Source of the DNA: Vibrio ouci
GTDB taxonomy: Bacteria > Pseudomonadota > Gammaproteobacteria > Enterobacterales > Vibrionaceae
Assembly (NCBI RefSeq): GCF_004551525.1
Contig: NZ_SATR01000007.1
Span: 87,084 to 151,083 of the forward strand
Length of the DNA: 64,000 bases
Direction of reading: 5' to 3'
Part shown: in pieces, positions 35,847 to 44,187 of the stretch
How the letters are laid out: each line of letters starts with the position of its first letter
Position numbering within the stretch: position 1 is the first letter of the stretch
Translations under genes and position numbers: made by a program
The notes under the pieces: generated by a model
What the model saw: only the letters and a program-made list of their open reading frames with translations
Database searches by the model: none
Told to the model about the DNA's origin: nothing

Positions 35847-37088
35847 TTATGCACCAATTATACTTCTTGGAATAAACATCTCTTTTTCACGAGTTAATGA
35901 GCTGTAGTTTGCAAACATGGGCTTAGTGCTCAAGTAACGTCGAAGCATATCCGCTGCAATCGTGGTGATCACAAGAGTGCGCTCTTTGCGCGAGTAATCA
36001 CGATTAAATGTGAGTGTCTGTCCCCACTCCCCTTCAGGGGTCGCTAAAGCAACTGAAAATGTCTTATTGACCACCTTCCCTGTCACTATGGCAATATCAG
36101 TGGCGCACTTCTCTTTAGTCGCCCCAGATAACGCGAGTACCGAAGCTAACGCATCTTCACTGCCTTCCGCTAAAGCGACTTTTTCACCCAGTACCCAGCC
36201 GTGACCGCAATACTCTGCCGCACCTTCATGAGACTGAACCCACTGAGATAGCGCGCCATAGGTTGATTGTTCCGCGGTCGAGATTGATTGCTGCTTCTCT
36301 AAAATCAAATGGGCAACGTGATCTTGCATAGACTCATCAATGCTCACGACGTTGGCTTCCACTAAGCTGAAAATCATTTGAAGCAGCTTTACACGTCTCT
36401 CTAGATCTTCTTTTGGCCCAAACAGCTTAACCTCAATATAGGGAAGGTATGAACGATAACCTAAGCTATACCCTTCAGGAAGCTGCATTTTATCGAGCTT
36501 ATCTGACAGCGCTGACTCTGAAGTACCAAAGGTGTAGAGCTTGCTACACTCCTGACCGATAATGTCTGGGTAACAACGCTTAATATCTGGCAGAATTTGC
36601 TGTTCTACCATTAACTTAAATTCACTCGGCACACCTGGCGTAAAATAGAAATCACAGTCATTAAAGGTGACCTTGAAGCCACAAGCCGTACCTATTGGGT
36701 TATCAAGTAATTGCGACCCTTTCGGTAGCATCGCTTGCTTGATATTACTTTCTGGCATTGTGACTCCCCTAGCAGCAAAAAATTGCTCCAAGCGAGCCTG
36801 CCATTCAGGGAAAAGAGTCAGTTCCGTTTCTGCAGCAACAGCCGCCGCCTCAGAACTCAGGTCGTCAGCCGTTGGCCCTAAGCCACCATTGACCACAACG
36901 ACATCACAATTAAAGCTCAGCATCATCAGTTCTTCGACTAGCGAAGACATTTCATCACCTACCGTCGAACGCTTGGTCACGCTGTAACCATGCTCAAAGA
37001 AACGTTGAGACAGCCAAGCGGCATTGGTATCAACAATATCTCCGTGGAGGACCTCTTCCCCAGTGCTTAGCATTGCAATTTTCAACAT
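35847..37088 (-). CDS. CinA-like protein (YfaY type), degenerate C domain
   Basis: 413 residues. The first 165 form a MoaB/CinA nucleotide-binding domain (ISTGEEVLHGD-like start MLSTGEEVLHGDIVDTNAAWLSQ, VVVNGGLGPTADDLSSEA, TPGVPSEFKLM). The C-terminal part occupies the place of the nicotinamide-nucleotide amidohydrolase domain of CinA but is hard to recognise. E. coli YfaY is similar in being CinA-like with a degenerate second domain. Probably acts on NAD-related phosphates (ADP-ribose pyrophosphatase-type activity) but amidohydrolase activity is doubtful. The ATG has TAAGGAT just upstream. Confidence 0.82.
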   Translation of the reverse strand: MLKIAMLSTGEEVLHGDIVDTNAAWLSQRFFEHGYSVTKRSTVGDEMSSLVEELMMLSFNCDVVVVNGGLGPTADDLSSEAAAVAAETELTLFPEWQARLEQFFAARGVTMPESNIKQAMLPKGSQLLDNPIGTACGFKVTFNDCDFYFTPGVPSEFKLMVEQQILPDIKRCYPDIIGQECSKLYTFGTSESALSDKLDKMQLPEGYSLGYRSYLPYIEVKLFGPKEDLERRVKLLQMIFSLVEANVVSIDESMQDHVAHLILEKQQSISTAEQSTYGALSQWVQSHEGAAEYCGHGWVLGEKVALAEGSEDALASVLALSGATKEKCATDIAIVTGKVVNKTFSVALATPEGEWGQTLTFNRDYSRKERTLVITTIAADMLRRYLSTKPMFANYSSLTREKEMFIPRSIIGA

Positions 37089-37264
37089 CGTTTATCCTTA
37101 GTGGGAAATGTCACACATTTGATGAGTTTACCGTTAATTCCTATGGCAATCCGGTAAAAAACGTCTAAGTTTCTAATTTAGAACAAATACTGGTTCCCAT
37201 TACTCTGACTTTAATAGATAATTGTGAACCCGATCATTAAAAAATAATAACTGTGGAGTTTTCC

Positions 37265-38161
37265 GTGTTTAAAAAAAGCATCGCCGCTTTATTGATGTCA
37301 GCATCTGCATGTGCCAACGCCAATATCTATGACTCAAATCAGCATATTGAATTTTCGTACACTGTAGACCAAGCTGAGTTCGACACGCTCTCTTACAACT
37401 CTTATCAGTACACCTCTCAAGACCCGTATTCATTAAGCCTTACTGAAGACAACTTAAAGCTAGAAGACCCAGGTTTACCAAAATACCTTACAGCTTCAAG
37501 TGAAAAAGATTGGGATTACTTAATGGGCCAGACTTACACCATTCTTGGTTTGAGTGTAGCGACCGTAGGCTTAATGACTCTACTACCAGAATCAATCACT
37601 AAGTGGGATGAGGAAGATCGTAACTTAAGCGGCTTAGGCTCAAAATGGAAGGACAATGTCACTTCAGGTCCAGTTTGGGACCGTGATGAGCACTTCTTAA
37701 ACTACGTTATGCACCCATACTTTGGTGGTGTTTACTATACCGCTGCGCGCCATGCTGGCTTTAATGAGTTTGAGTCTTTCCTTTACTCTGCCACTATGTC
37801 GACTTTCTTCTGGGAATACGGTGTAGAAGCTTTCGCTGAAGTACCATCTTGGCAAGATATCTTCATTACTCCGTTCTTCGGTGCGGTTGTTGGTGAAATG
37901 ATGTTTGAAGCTGAGCAAGACATCGTCGCTTCCGGTGGCGAAGTCATGGGCTCTGAAACTATGGGTGGCGTAACTCTGTTCTTCCTGAACCCAGTAGGCC
38001 ACATTCATGGCTGGGTAAGTGATGCATGGGGCGGCAGTGCAGAGTTCCAATACAGCAGCACTCCATGGTTCGGTAACCAAGACGCCGCGCAATTCGCTAT
38101 GGACGCGGGCGCAAGCTATGACAACGTATTCTACGGCGTCGAAATGAAGATCAGCTTCTAA
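37265..38161 (+). CDS. DUF3943-domain exported protein
   Basis: 298 residues from a GTG at 37265, preceded by GGAG; an upstream GTG at 37253 is in frame but would place the ribosome site inside the gene. The signal peptide (KKSIAALLMSASACANA) is cleaved before NIY. The core holds HPYFGGVYYTAARHAGF, ATMSTFFWEYGVEAFAE and the run ITPFFGAVVGE typical of DUF3943, a family of bacterial envelope proteins without known function. It ends in ...VFYGVEMKISF with a terminal Phe, as many outer-membrane beta proteins do. Confidence 0.78.
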   Translation: MFKKSIAALLMSASACANANIYDSNQHIEFSYTVDQAEFDTLSYNSYQYTSQDPYSLSLTEDNLKLEDPGLPKYLTASSEKDWDYLMGQTYTILGLSVATVGLMTLLPESITKWDEEDRNLSGLGSKWKDNVTSGPVWDRDEHFLNYVMHPYFGGVYYTAARHAGFNEFESFLYSATMSTFFWEYGVEAFAEVPSWQDIFITPFFGAVVGEMMFEAEQDIVASGGEVMGSETMGGVTLFFLNPVGHIHGWVSDAWGGSAEFQYSSTPWFGNQDAAQFAMDAGASYDNVFYGVEMKISF

Positions 38162-38180
38162 CACGCTCACATTATTTGAA

Positions 38181-38208
38181 AAAGCGACGTTCATACGTCG
38201 CTTTTTTT
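38181..38208 (+). terminator. Terminator of the DUF3943 gene
   Basis: Stem AAGCGACGT (38182-38190) with 38195-38203 and a run of seven T. Confidence 0.9.
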
Positions 38209-38376
38209 GTGCTCTCGTTAAAATAACCGTAATATCAACAATAGATTAGGGCCAAAAGTTGACCTGGCTCAAACCTAAATCCCCTGCGCTTCCTAAACTG
38301 ATTTTAGGCACCGATTCGTCTTTCATCGCTGTAGAGATTGAATAGTCATGCCTTACTCAGCGCTAGGAGGCCCAAT

Positions 38377-38889
38377 ATGAACAGCACATTCATTGTAAAT
38401 TTTGTCGGTAAAGCAACCCCAGCAACCATCAAGCAACTTGCTGCCATTACACATGAAAACGATGGCAAATGGCTTATTAGTAAAGTCAACTTCATCGAAG
38501 ATCAGGTTGCAGCAGTTATCAAAGTCGAATTACCTGCTGATAACGTTCAATTAGTAAAAGATGCATTTTCTTCCCACCCAGATTTGCTGGTGCAGATTAC
38601 AGACTCTGATCTGCATAGCCACAGTGCAGATACCATTTACCAGTTACGACTCGACTCCAATGACCGAGCAGGTATCGTAAATGAAATTACTCACGTACTA
38701 GATGGACAAGGCATTAGCATCTTAGATATGGATTGCCAACGTGTGTTCATTGCGGGTGGTGGTGGCGTTAGCTCTAGCTTGTTTACGGCCAACATAGCAA
38801 TGCGCCTTCCGACGGAAGTGTTAATCGACGATGTCGCCAAAGAGTTAGAAGCTCTGAGTGAAGATACACGCGTGATGGTTGAAGCTTAG
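38377..38889 (+). CDS. ACT-domain protein, GcvR-like
   Basis: 170 residues from the ATG at 38377, which has AGGAGG six bases upstream (the frame is open 13 codons earlier without one). Two ACT-like units: one at about 1-75 and one at about 86-168 (YQLRLDSNDRAGIVNEITHVLDGQGISILDMDCQR). This is the layout of GcvR, the glycine-cleavage repressor partner of GcvA, and of its vibrio paralogues. It may bind an amino acid and regulate through a partner protein. It is not near gcv genes, so a paralogue role is more likely than the true GcvR. Confidence 0.78.
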   Translation: MNSTFIVNFVGKATPATIKQLAAITHENDGKWLISKVNFIEDQVAAVIKVELPADNVQLVKDAFSSHPDLLVQITDSDLHSHSADTIYQLRLDSNDRAGIVNEITHVLDGQGISILDMDCQRVFIAGGGGVSSSLFTANIAMRLPTEVLIDDVAKELEALSEDTRVMVEA

Positions 38890-39003
38890 CCAATATACAG
38901 CCATCAGTACCTCTATTGATGGCTGTTCACGCTTATCTGTTCAATTACGGCTTAACAGTTGCTACTCTCTTAGTAGTCAGTCTACCTTTGCAAGGCATCC
39001 GCA

Positions 39004-39954
39004 TTGAACGCAACTAAAACACTTACTTTTGCCACCGCCAACTTATTCAATTTCCTTAAGCCGCCCGACGCTTTTTATGAGTTTTCTAATATCTATGAAC
39101 AACAAGAATGGCAAGCTAAGTGCCAGTGGACAAAATCGCAAATTACTCAGCTAAACGCTGATATCATTGGCCTGCAGGAAGTCTTTAGTATCGAGGCCAC
39201 ACAACAGCTTCTCGTGGAATCTGGTTTCCCCTATTTCGTTACTGTCGATACGCCAAAATCAGAAAGTGATTATATTTATTCTCGCCCCGTCGTCGCTCTT
39301 GCGTCAAAGTATCCGATTATTCACGCAGAGGCTGTCAAACCTTTAGACGAATGGGCTAAGGCCTATCAGATTGAGTTACCCCAATTTAGTCGCAAACCTA
39401 TCCACGCCGTTATCAAAGTGCCAACGATTGGCGAAGTTTCGGTGTATGTGTGTCATTTGAAATCTCAACGCGCAACAGAACCCGCAATGCAAGGCGAGAC
39501 AAGTCAGCTCCTTGGCCAGTGGCTATCAAGCCAACTAAGAGGCTGGGAAGCGGTGATGCTTAAACTGTATATGGATAAACAGTATCAGAAGTCACCAATG
39601 CCTACCGCTCTGCTAGGGGACATGAATCAGCCCCTGACTAGTGACATCACAGGGCTACTTACTCAGCAAACAGATGATGAAGGTGAAGCCTTAGTTCTAA
39701 CCGATAGCTGGAATGCTTATAAAGACTCGGACACTTTCCCTGCTCGTGTAGCGACTCATTACCACTTTTCAAAAGGAAACGTGCTCGATTATGTTCTCCT
39801 CTCTCAAGAGTTTCAGCCTGACTCCCAACGTTCTATTGCAGAAGTAATCAGCTATCTTGTCCAAGATCAGCACCTGATTAACCCTATCTATCAAAAAGAT
39901 AAGCAAGCAAGCGATCACGCCTTTGTTGCCGTGGGCACTCAGTTCTTGGTTTAA
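39004..39954 (+). CDS. Endonuclease/exonuclease/phosphatase (EEP) family protein
   Basis: 316 residues. EEP motifs in order: ATANLFNF near the N terminus, ADIIGLQEVF (metal-binding Glu), VYVCHLKSQR, ALLGDMNQP (GD-x-N) and DYVLLSQEF...SDHAFV (catalytic Asp-His). The family includes DNA-repair nucleases and lipid or sugar phosphatases. There is no signal peptide, so it acts in the cytoplasm; substrate unknown. The start is a TTG at 39004 with AAGG nine bases upstream. Confidence 0.85.
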   Translation: MNATKTLTFATANLFNFLKPPDAFYEFSNIYEQQEWQAKCQWTKSQITQLNADIIGLQEVFSIEATQQLLVESGFPYFVTVDTPKSESDYIYSRPVVALASKYPIIHAEAVKPLDEWAKAYQIELPQFSRKPIHAVIKVPTIGEVSVYVCHLKSQRATEPAMQGETSQLLGQWLSSQLRGWEAVMLKLYMDKQYQKSPMPTALLGDMNQPLTSDITGLLTQQTDDEGEALVLTDSWNAYKDSDTFPARVATHYHFSKGNVLDYVLLSQEFQPDSQRSIAEVISYLVQDQHLINPIYQKDKQASDHAFVAVGTQFLV

Positions 39955-39986
39955 CAAAAAAGCCAGACAATATGTGTCTGGCTTTA
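39955..39986. terminator. Bidirectional terminator between convergent genes
   Basis: Eleven-base-pair stem (39959-39969 with 39975-39985) flanked by A-run and T-run. The stronger T-run is on the minus strand, serving the binding-protein gene. Confidence 0.87.
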
Positions 39987-40012
39987 AGTTAATTAGTGGC
40001 CAATCTATGGCG

Positions 40013-40930
40013 CTATTTATAGCCACCTTCGACGATAGGCTCAACTAAGCCTAAACGCACTTTATTTCGATGAATCGCTTCATCCGGTAAGCTGATAAAA
40101 CCAAAGTTATTGAACGCCTCTTTGTACTCTTGCTCTAGAGCCAGCGAGACAAACCTTTTCTCATCGTCACTCAGGTAGTTTCTGTGCGGAGGGATATCTA
40201 AATACATGTAATACACGCTTGATAATGGATAACGCCCGGACAATATAGTTTCTTTGTTTAAGTCGTAAGTGACGCCAATTTTGTCCACGATAGACAAAAG
40301 CTTGTACTCATCAAGTCGATCTGAATACGTCGCGTAGCTCACCGCCTCTGCATTTGATTCCAGTTTGGAGAAGAGCTCTTCTTCATCAGCAACAAACTGC
40401 GTTGCGCTGTACGTCCCATCCCCACACTCTACCCACTGACTGAACTTGTGGTGACGCTTTAAGCCTTGATCAACCGCGTAAGGCTGCATGACCGGTTTCT
40501 GATCATTTTCCCAATTTCCCCATCGAACAGGACTCAACTCCTCACTGCATGTGAAGGCGCTTTTAATTTCATCGATAGTAATTTTGTCGTTTGGGTTGTC
40601 GGAATTGGCAATGATAGCCACGACATCGGCAGTAAAATAGAGCTCGGTTGGACGATAGCCCGTTTCACTCTCAAACTGAGCGACTTCAAAGTCCGTCCAT
40701 TTACGCTCACTAATACCAACGCGGATATCTCTGTCGATCATCGCTTGAGGGATGTTATCGATAACCGCAACTTCCGTTCTTTCACCATCTTCAGACAAAA
40801 GCTCAGAGACGAGTGGCATCAAATGACTATCAACTCCAACTTTCGAAACACGTTCATGATTACTCGCCAGAGCTGAACCTGAAAGACAAACTGCGCTCAC
40901 TACAACCAGAGGTTTCCAATTATTGCTCAT
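40013..40930 (-). CDS. PstS-like periplasmic binding-domain protein at the end of the T1SS operon
   Basis: 305 residues from the ATG at 40930, chosen for the GGAGG site upstream; it overlaps the OmpA-like gene by 11 bases. Signal peptide (WKPLVVVSAVCLSGSALA). The body reads like the phosphate ABC transporter substrate-binding fold: IRVGISERKWTD, YFTADVVAIIANSDNP, ITIDEIKSAFTC and TILSGRYPLSSVYYMYL with a C-terminal LEQEYKEAFNNFGFISL. The loop that binds phosphate in PstS is not obvious. No permease or ATPase genes are nearby, so it is more likely a stand-alone ligand-binding or sensing protein. Its coupling to the adhesin-secretion genes is unusual. Confidence 0.7.
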   Translation of the reverse strand: MSNNWKPLVVVSAVCLSGSALASNHERVSKVGVDSHLMPLVSELLSEDGERTEVAVIDNIPQAMIDRDIRVGISERKWTDFEVAQFESETGYRPTELYFTADVVAIIANSDNPNDKITIDEIKSAFTCSEELSPVRWGNWENDQKPVMQPYAVDQGLKRHHKFSQWVECGDGTYSATQFVADEEELFSKLESNAEAVSYATYSDRLDEYKLLSIVDKIGVTYDLNKETILSGRYPLSSVYYMYLDIPPHRNYLSDDEKRFVSLALEQEYKEAFNNFGFISLPDEAIHRNKVRLGLVEPIVEGGYK

Positions 40931-41543
40931 TTGACACCTCCACATTCGAATTAGGGCTTAAATTCTGTTCTGAACTGAATATATTCCATGTCGGCTTTAC
41001 TGACATTGCTTTGGTCATAACAATAGCGATAGCACGTCTTTTTCGAGCGTGAAGTTGCTCTGTGATTACGGTCACTTGAGTAAACTCTTGCTCCGAAATG
41101 CGCTCTTCACTGATCCCTTCTCGAATCAGCATGTCTCGAATAGTATGGGTTCGTCTTTGAGCCAATGCCTTGTTGTACTCTAGGCTCGCTTCTGGACTGG
41201 TATCGCCCACCAGCACAACCGATGATTGCGGGTGTTCAGAAAGCAACTTAACGAGCTCCGTTAATGATTGCTGGTGATCGGCTTTCTCTTTGTATTTATC
41301 CATTTCAAAGAAGAAACTGATCACATTCGCCTTCTCATTAATTTGCCACTCAGTGCACCCTTCAAGATCAACATCAACTTGAGCAGGCGTGTTCTCACAG
41401 CGATCACGTTGATTAATCACTCCATCCTTATCATCATCGGAGAGATCATCAATTTGATGACGCTTCGTTTGCGTTACCGGGTCTTGAGCACAGCCTAATA
41501 GCATAAGGGCAAGGAGCACAGGTGCGATAGTTTTAAACTTCAT
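40920..41543 (-). CDS. OmpA-like lipoprotein of the adhesin operon
   Basis: 207 residues. Lipobox LLGC at about residues 15-18, a thrombospondin type 3-like calcium segment (DDDKDGVINQRDRCENTPAQ), then an OmpA_C-like domain (FFEMDKYKEKADHQQSLTEL...SVVLVGDTSPEASLEYNKALAQRR) that would bind peptidoglycan. It probably anchors or stabilises the secretion apparatus in the outer membrane. GAGGAGG precedes the ATG, which overlaps the TolC-like stop. Confidence 0.83.
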   Translation of the reverse strand: MKFKTIAPVLLALMLLGCAQDPVTQTKRHQIDDLSDDDKDGVINQRDRCENTPAQVDVDLEGCTEWQINEKANVISFFFEMDKYKEKADHQQSLTELVKLLSEHPQSSVVLVGDTSPEASLEYNKALAQRRTHTIRDMLIREGISEERISEQEFTQVTVITEQLHARKRRAIAIVMTKAMSVKPTWNIFSSEQNLSPNSNVEVSNEQ

Positions 41544-42853
41544 TATTTAACCTCCTCTTGCCACTCTTCTGGGTGTTCTACCCTCAACGCATAGGTCAAA
41601 ATCCCCATCGCGTTGAATAGTCGATACGCCGCTAAGGTATGATCAAATTTGGTATTTACATAGTTACGACGCGCTAAAAACACTTCGACTTTGGCGTCTA
41701 ATACATCGAGAAGGCTCCGGCGGCCTACGGCAAACTGCTGGATATAGCCAAGTTCAGCGATTTTAGCGGCATCGACATTCTGTTGAAGAAGACTTTTTTG
41801 TTTATCGAGCATGTCATAAGCGTTCCACGCCAGCTCAGTTCCTTCTGTTACCTCTCGCTCAGTTCGAATTCGGATAGCTCGCGCTTCTTCTACTCGCCAA
41901 GCGGAAGACTCAACTCGGGAATCCGTAGAGAAGCCATTAAACAAGTCGTAGTCCATGGTTAACATAATGCGAGCGTCTTCATCAGGACCCTCCGCATTAC
42001 TGACGTTGTCATTTTTGTTCGCGTGAAGCTCAAGTTTGATCTCAGGGTAGTAGCCACTTTTCTCGCGACGGACTTCTTTACGCGCCGCTTCCAAGTCGAG
42101 CATAGCGGCAAGTATCTCAGGGTGGTTTTCAATGGCTTGCGATTTAGCGACGTCAACCGAGCTTGGTAGTAAAGCACCATCAAAGTTAGGGTGAACCAAG
42201 CCTTTTGGCTTCTGGCCAACTAAGCGATTAAACTGTGCAGTTAAATCGAAAAGATTGTTTTGAGACGCAATCAATGAAGACTGCGCGGTAGCAACACGAG
42301 CAGATATCTGCGCTAAATCAGAGTTACTGCTGAGTCCTTGTTGCTTTTTATCCAATACGTCTTGATAAATTTCTTGGTGCTCTTTGACGTTTCTCTCAGA
42401 GAGTTCAAGTAAGGTTTGAGCTTTGAGTCGTTCAAGGTAAATCCGAACAATATCGAGAGATACATTCTCTGCACGAGAAATTAGCGTTAGTCGCTCTGCT
42501 TCTGCTTCATAACCCAAACGATCAACGTTAGAAGTGGTAGAAAACCCATCGAAGATTAGCTGCGAAACTTTAATACCCAGCTCGGTTCTTGTTAACCCTC
42601 TGTCCTCTGGATCTATATAGGAACCGCTGTTATAGCGCGTTTCTTCGTAACCTATTGCACCGTAGAGGTTCGCCTGCGGTAAGTAGAGTCCGCTCGCGGC
42701 ATCTTTATCTCGGATGACTGATTGAAATCTTGAATACTGCGCCATTATCTCTGGGCTATAGTCGATGCCGAAAGCAACCGACTCCTCCAGAGAAATAGCG
42801 TGGGTTGTCGTCGAGAACAGAATCCCCATCCACATCATTGTTTTCGAACGCAT
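41543..42853 (-). CDS. TolC-family outer-membrane channel (LapE-like)
   Basis: 436 residues. Signal peptide (MWMGILFSTTTHA), then two long coiled-coil repeats typical of TolC proteins (SVAFGIDYSPEIMAQYSRFQ, and the second half from about residue 215 with HPEILAAMLDLEAARKEVRREKSGYYPEI). It forms the outer-membrane duct of the type I secretion system whose ABC and adaptor genes precede it. The ATG has AAAGGAAATAG upstream. Confidence 0.9.
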   Translation of the reverse strand: MRSKTMMWMGILFSTTTHAISLEESVAFGIDYSPEIMAQYSRFQSVIRDKDAASGLYLPQANLYGAIGYEETRYNSGSYIDPEDRGLTRTELGIKVSQLIFDGFSTTSNVDRLGYEAEAERLTLISRAENVSLDIVRIYLERLKAQTLLELSERNVKEHQEIYQDVLDKKQQGLSSNSDLAQISARVATAQSSLIASQNNLFDLTAQFNRLVGQKPKGLVHPNFDGALLPSSVDVAKSQAIENHPEILAAMLDLEAARKEVRREKSGYYPEIKLELHANKNDNVSNAEGPDEDARIMLTMDYDLFNGFSTDSRVESSAWRVEEARAIRIRTEREVTEGTELAWNAYDMLDKQKSLLQQNVDAAKIAELGYIQQFAVGRRSLLDVLDAKVEVFLARRNYVNTKFDHTLAAYRLFNAMGILTYALRVEHPEEWQEEVK

Positions 42854-42867
42854 TCTATTTCCTTTTA

Positions 42868-44187
42868 TTATCGTTCTCTTAGAGCACTTTCTTTTGCTCT
42901 TAATATTGGTTTTAACCAGTAGCTAAGAACTGTCTTCTCATCGGTTAAAATATCCACTGCCACTTGCATACCCGGGATAATGGTAAATCCTGAGCTTTTC
43001 ACATCCTCCCCTAACTCAATGTGTGCTCGGTAATAAGCGTGACCCTCTTCCGTTTGTAAGGCGTCTGCACTCACGTAAGTCACTTTCCCTTTAAGACCGC
43101 CATATATGACAAAGTCATAAGCTGAAAATTTTACTGTCGCGGATAGCCCAGTTTTAACAAACGCAATGTCTTTAGGGGCGATTTTTGCTTCCACAATCAA
43201 GTTACTGTTTTCCGGTACCAACTCCATAATCGGCTCACCCGGCTTTACTACCCCGCCAATTGTCCTAACAAAGATTTCCTTTACTCGTCCATCGACAGGC
43301 GCCAGCAACTGGGTGCGCTTCAGTTGGTCAGCAATGGCATAGCGGCTTTCACTTAGCTGAGCTAACTTGGCCGATACTTCATTGAGTTGTCCTTGCACTT
43401 TAGTCCGAAACTCAAGTGCAGTGCTGCGTCTATCCGAAATCGACTCAGAGAATGCGGCTTTTTGCTTTTGGGCAACCGTCTGAGCGCTCGCTAAATCGCC
43501 CTGTAACTTAATCACATCACGGTTGAGCTTTAATAGTTCTACCTCAGCAACGGCCCCGGTGGCAACCACCTCTCTTAACATATCTCTTTCTTTTGACACA
43601 ATTTTGAGACTACTTTGCAAAGTCCTGATATTTTGTACTGTATCGCTATAGGATTGAGCTTGTTGCTCTACTCTGAGTGTCGACTCTTCAAGTTCGGAAC
43701 GTAACTTGCCAAGCCTTGCCAAATAGTTCGCTTTGGCGTTAATCAAAGCTAAATGGCTTTGTTCTGTCACCTCAATAGTTTGAGGCTCAATGACGATATG
43801 TTCCTGCCAAGGTAGCGAAGAGTCTCTGACTACAATCGAGTTTAACTCTGCCCTAAGCCGTATCTTTTGGGCCTGCAGTGACTCAGCTTGTTGAGTTGAT
43901 TCCTGATAGCTGGCTCTAAAGCGAGTGTCATCTAACACGGCGATAGGTTGCCCTTTGGTTACGCGCTCACCTTGTCTTACCAATAGCTCTTTGACTAACC
44001 CGCCCTCTAAGCTTTGAATTGTCTGAACCGATAAGCTTGGTACAACCTTACCCTCCCCAATCACGACTTCTTCAAGCTTTGCCCACGACGCCCAAACGAT
44101 AATCGCGGTGATACAAGCTGCTGTCATCCAAATCAATTTTCTCGACTGATGCGCTAAGTGAACGCTGTTCCATGCAGTACTACTCAT
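42868..44187 (-). CDS. Type I secretion membrane fusion protein (HlyD/LapC family)
   Basis: 439 residues. Single N-terminal transmembrane helix (about 18-38), then the biotinyl-lipoyl half motif VVIGEGKVVPSLSVQTIQSLEGGLVKELLVRQGERVTKGQPI, a long coiled coil (about 95-280), the second lipoyl half TQLLAPVDGRVKEIFVRTIGGVVKPGEPIMELVPE and a beta-barrel. It bridges the ABC exporter and TolC channel. Its start overlaps the ABC gene stop by eight bases. Confidence 0.93.
   Translation of the reverse strand: MSSTAWNSVHLAHQSRKLIWMTAACITAIIVWASWAKLEEVVIGEGKVVPSLSVQTIQSLEGGLVKELLVRQGERVTKGQPIAVLDDTRFRASYQESTQQAESLQAQKIRLRAELNSIVVRDSSLPWQEHIVIEPQTIEVTEQSHLALINAKANYLARLGKLRSELEESTLRVEQQAQSYSDTVQNIRTLQSSLKIVSKERDMLREVVATGAVAEVELLKLNRDVIKLQGDLASAQTVAQKQKAAFSESISDRRSTALEFRTKVQGQLNEVSAKLAQLSESRYAIADQLKRTQLLAPVDGRVKEIFVRTIGGVVKPGEPIMELVPENSNLIVEAKIAPKDIAFVKTGLSATVKFSAYDFVIYGGLKGKVTYVSADALQTEEGHAYYRAHIELGEDVKSSGFTIIPGMQVAVDILTDEKTVLSYWLKPILRAKESALRER

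Noticed and set aside
37697..38194. 165-codon minus-strand frame under the DUF3943 gene
   Set aside because: The plus-strand frame has a signal peptide, a family match and a terminator; the antisense frame has none of these.
38377..38889. Assignment as the true GcvR
   Set aside because: ACT layout fits, but there is no gcv context and vibrios carry paralogues, so only GcvR-like is claimed.
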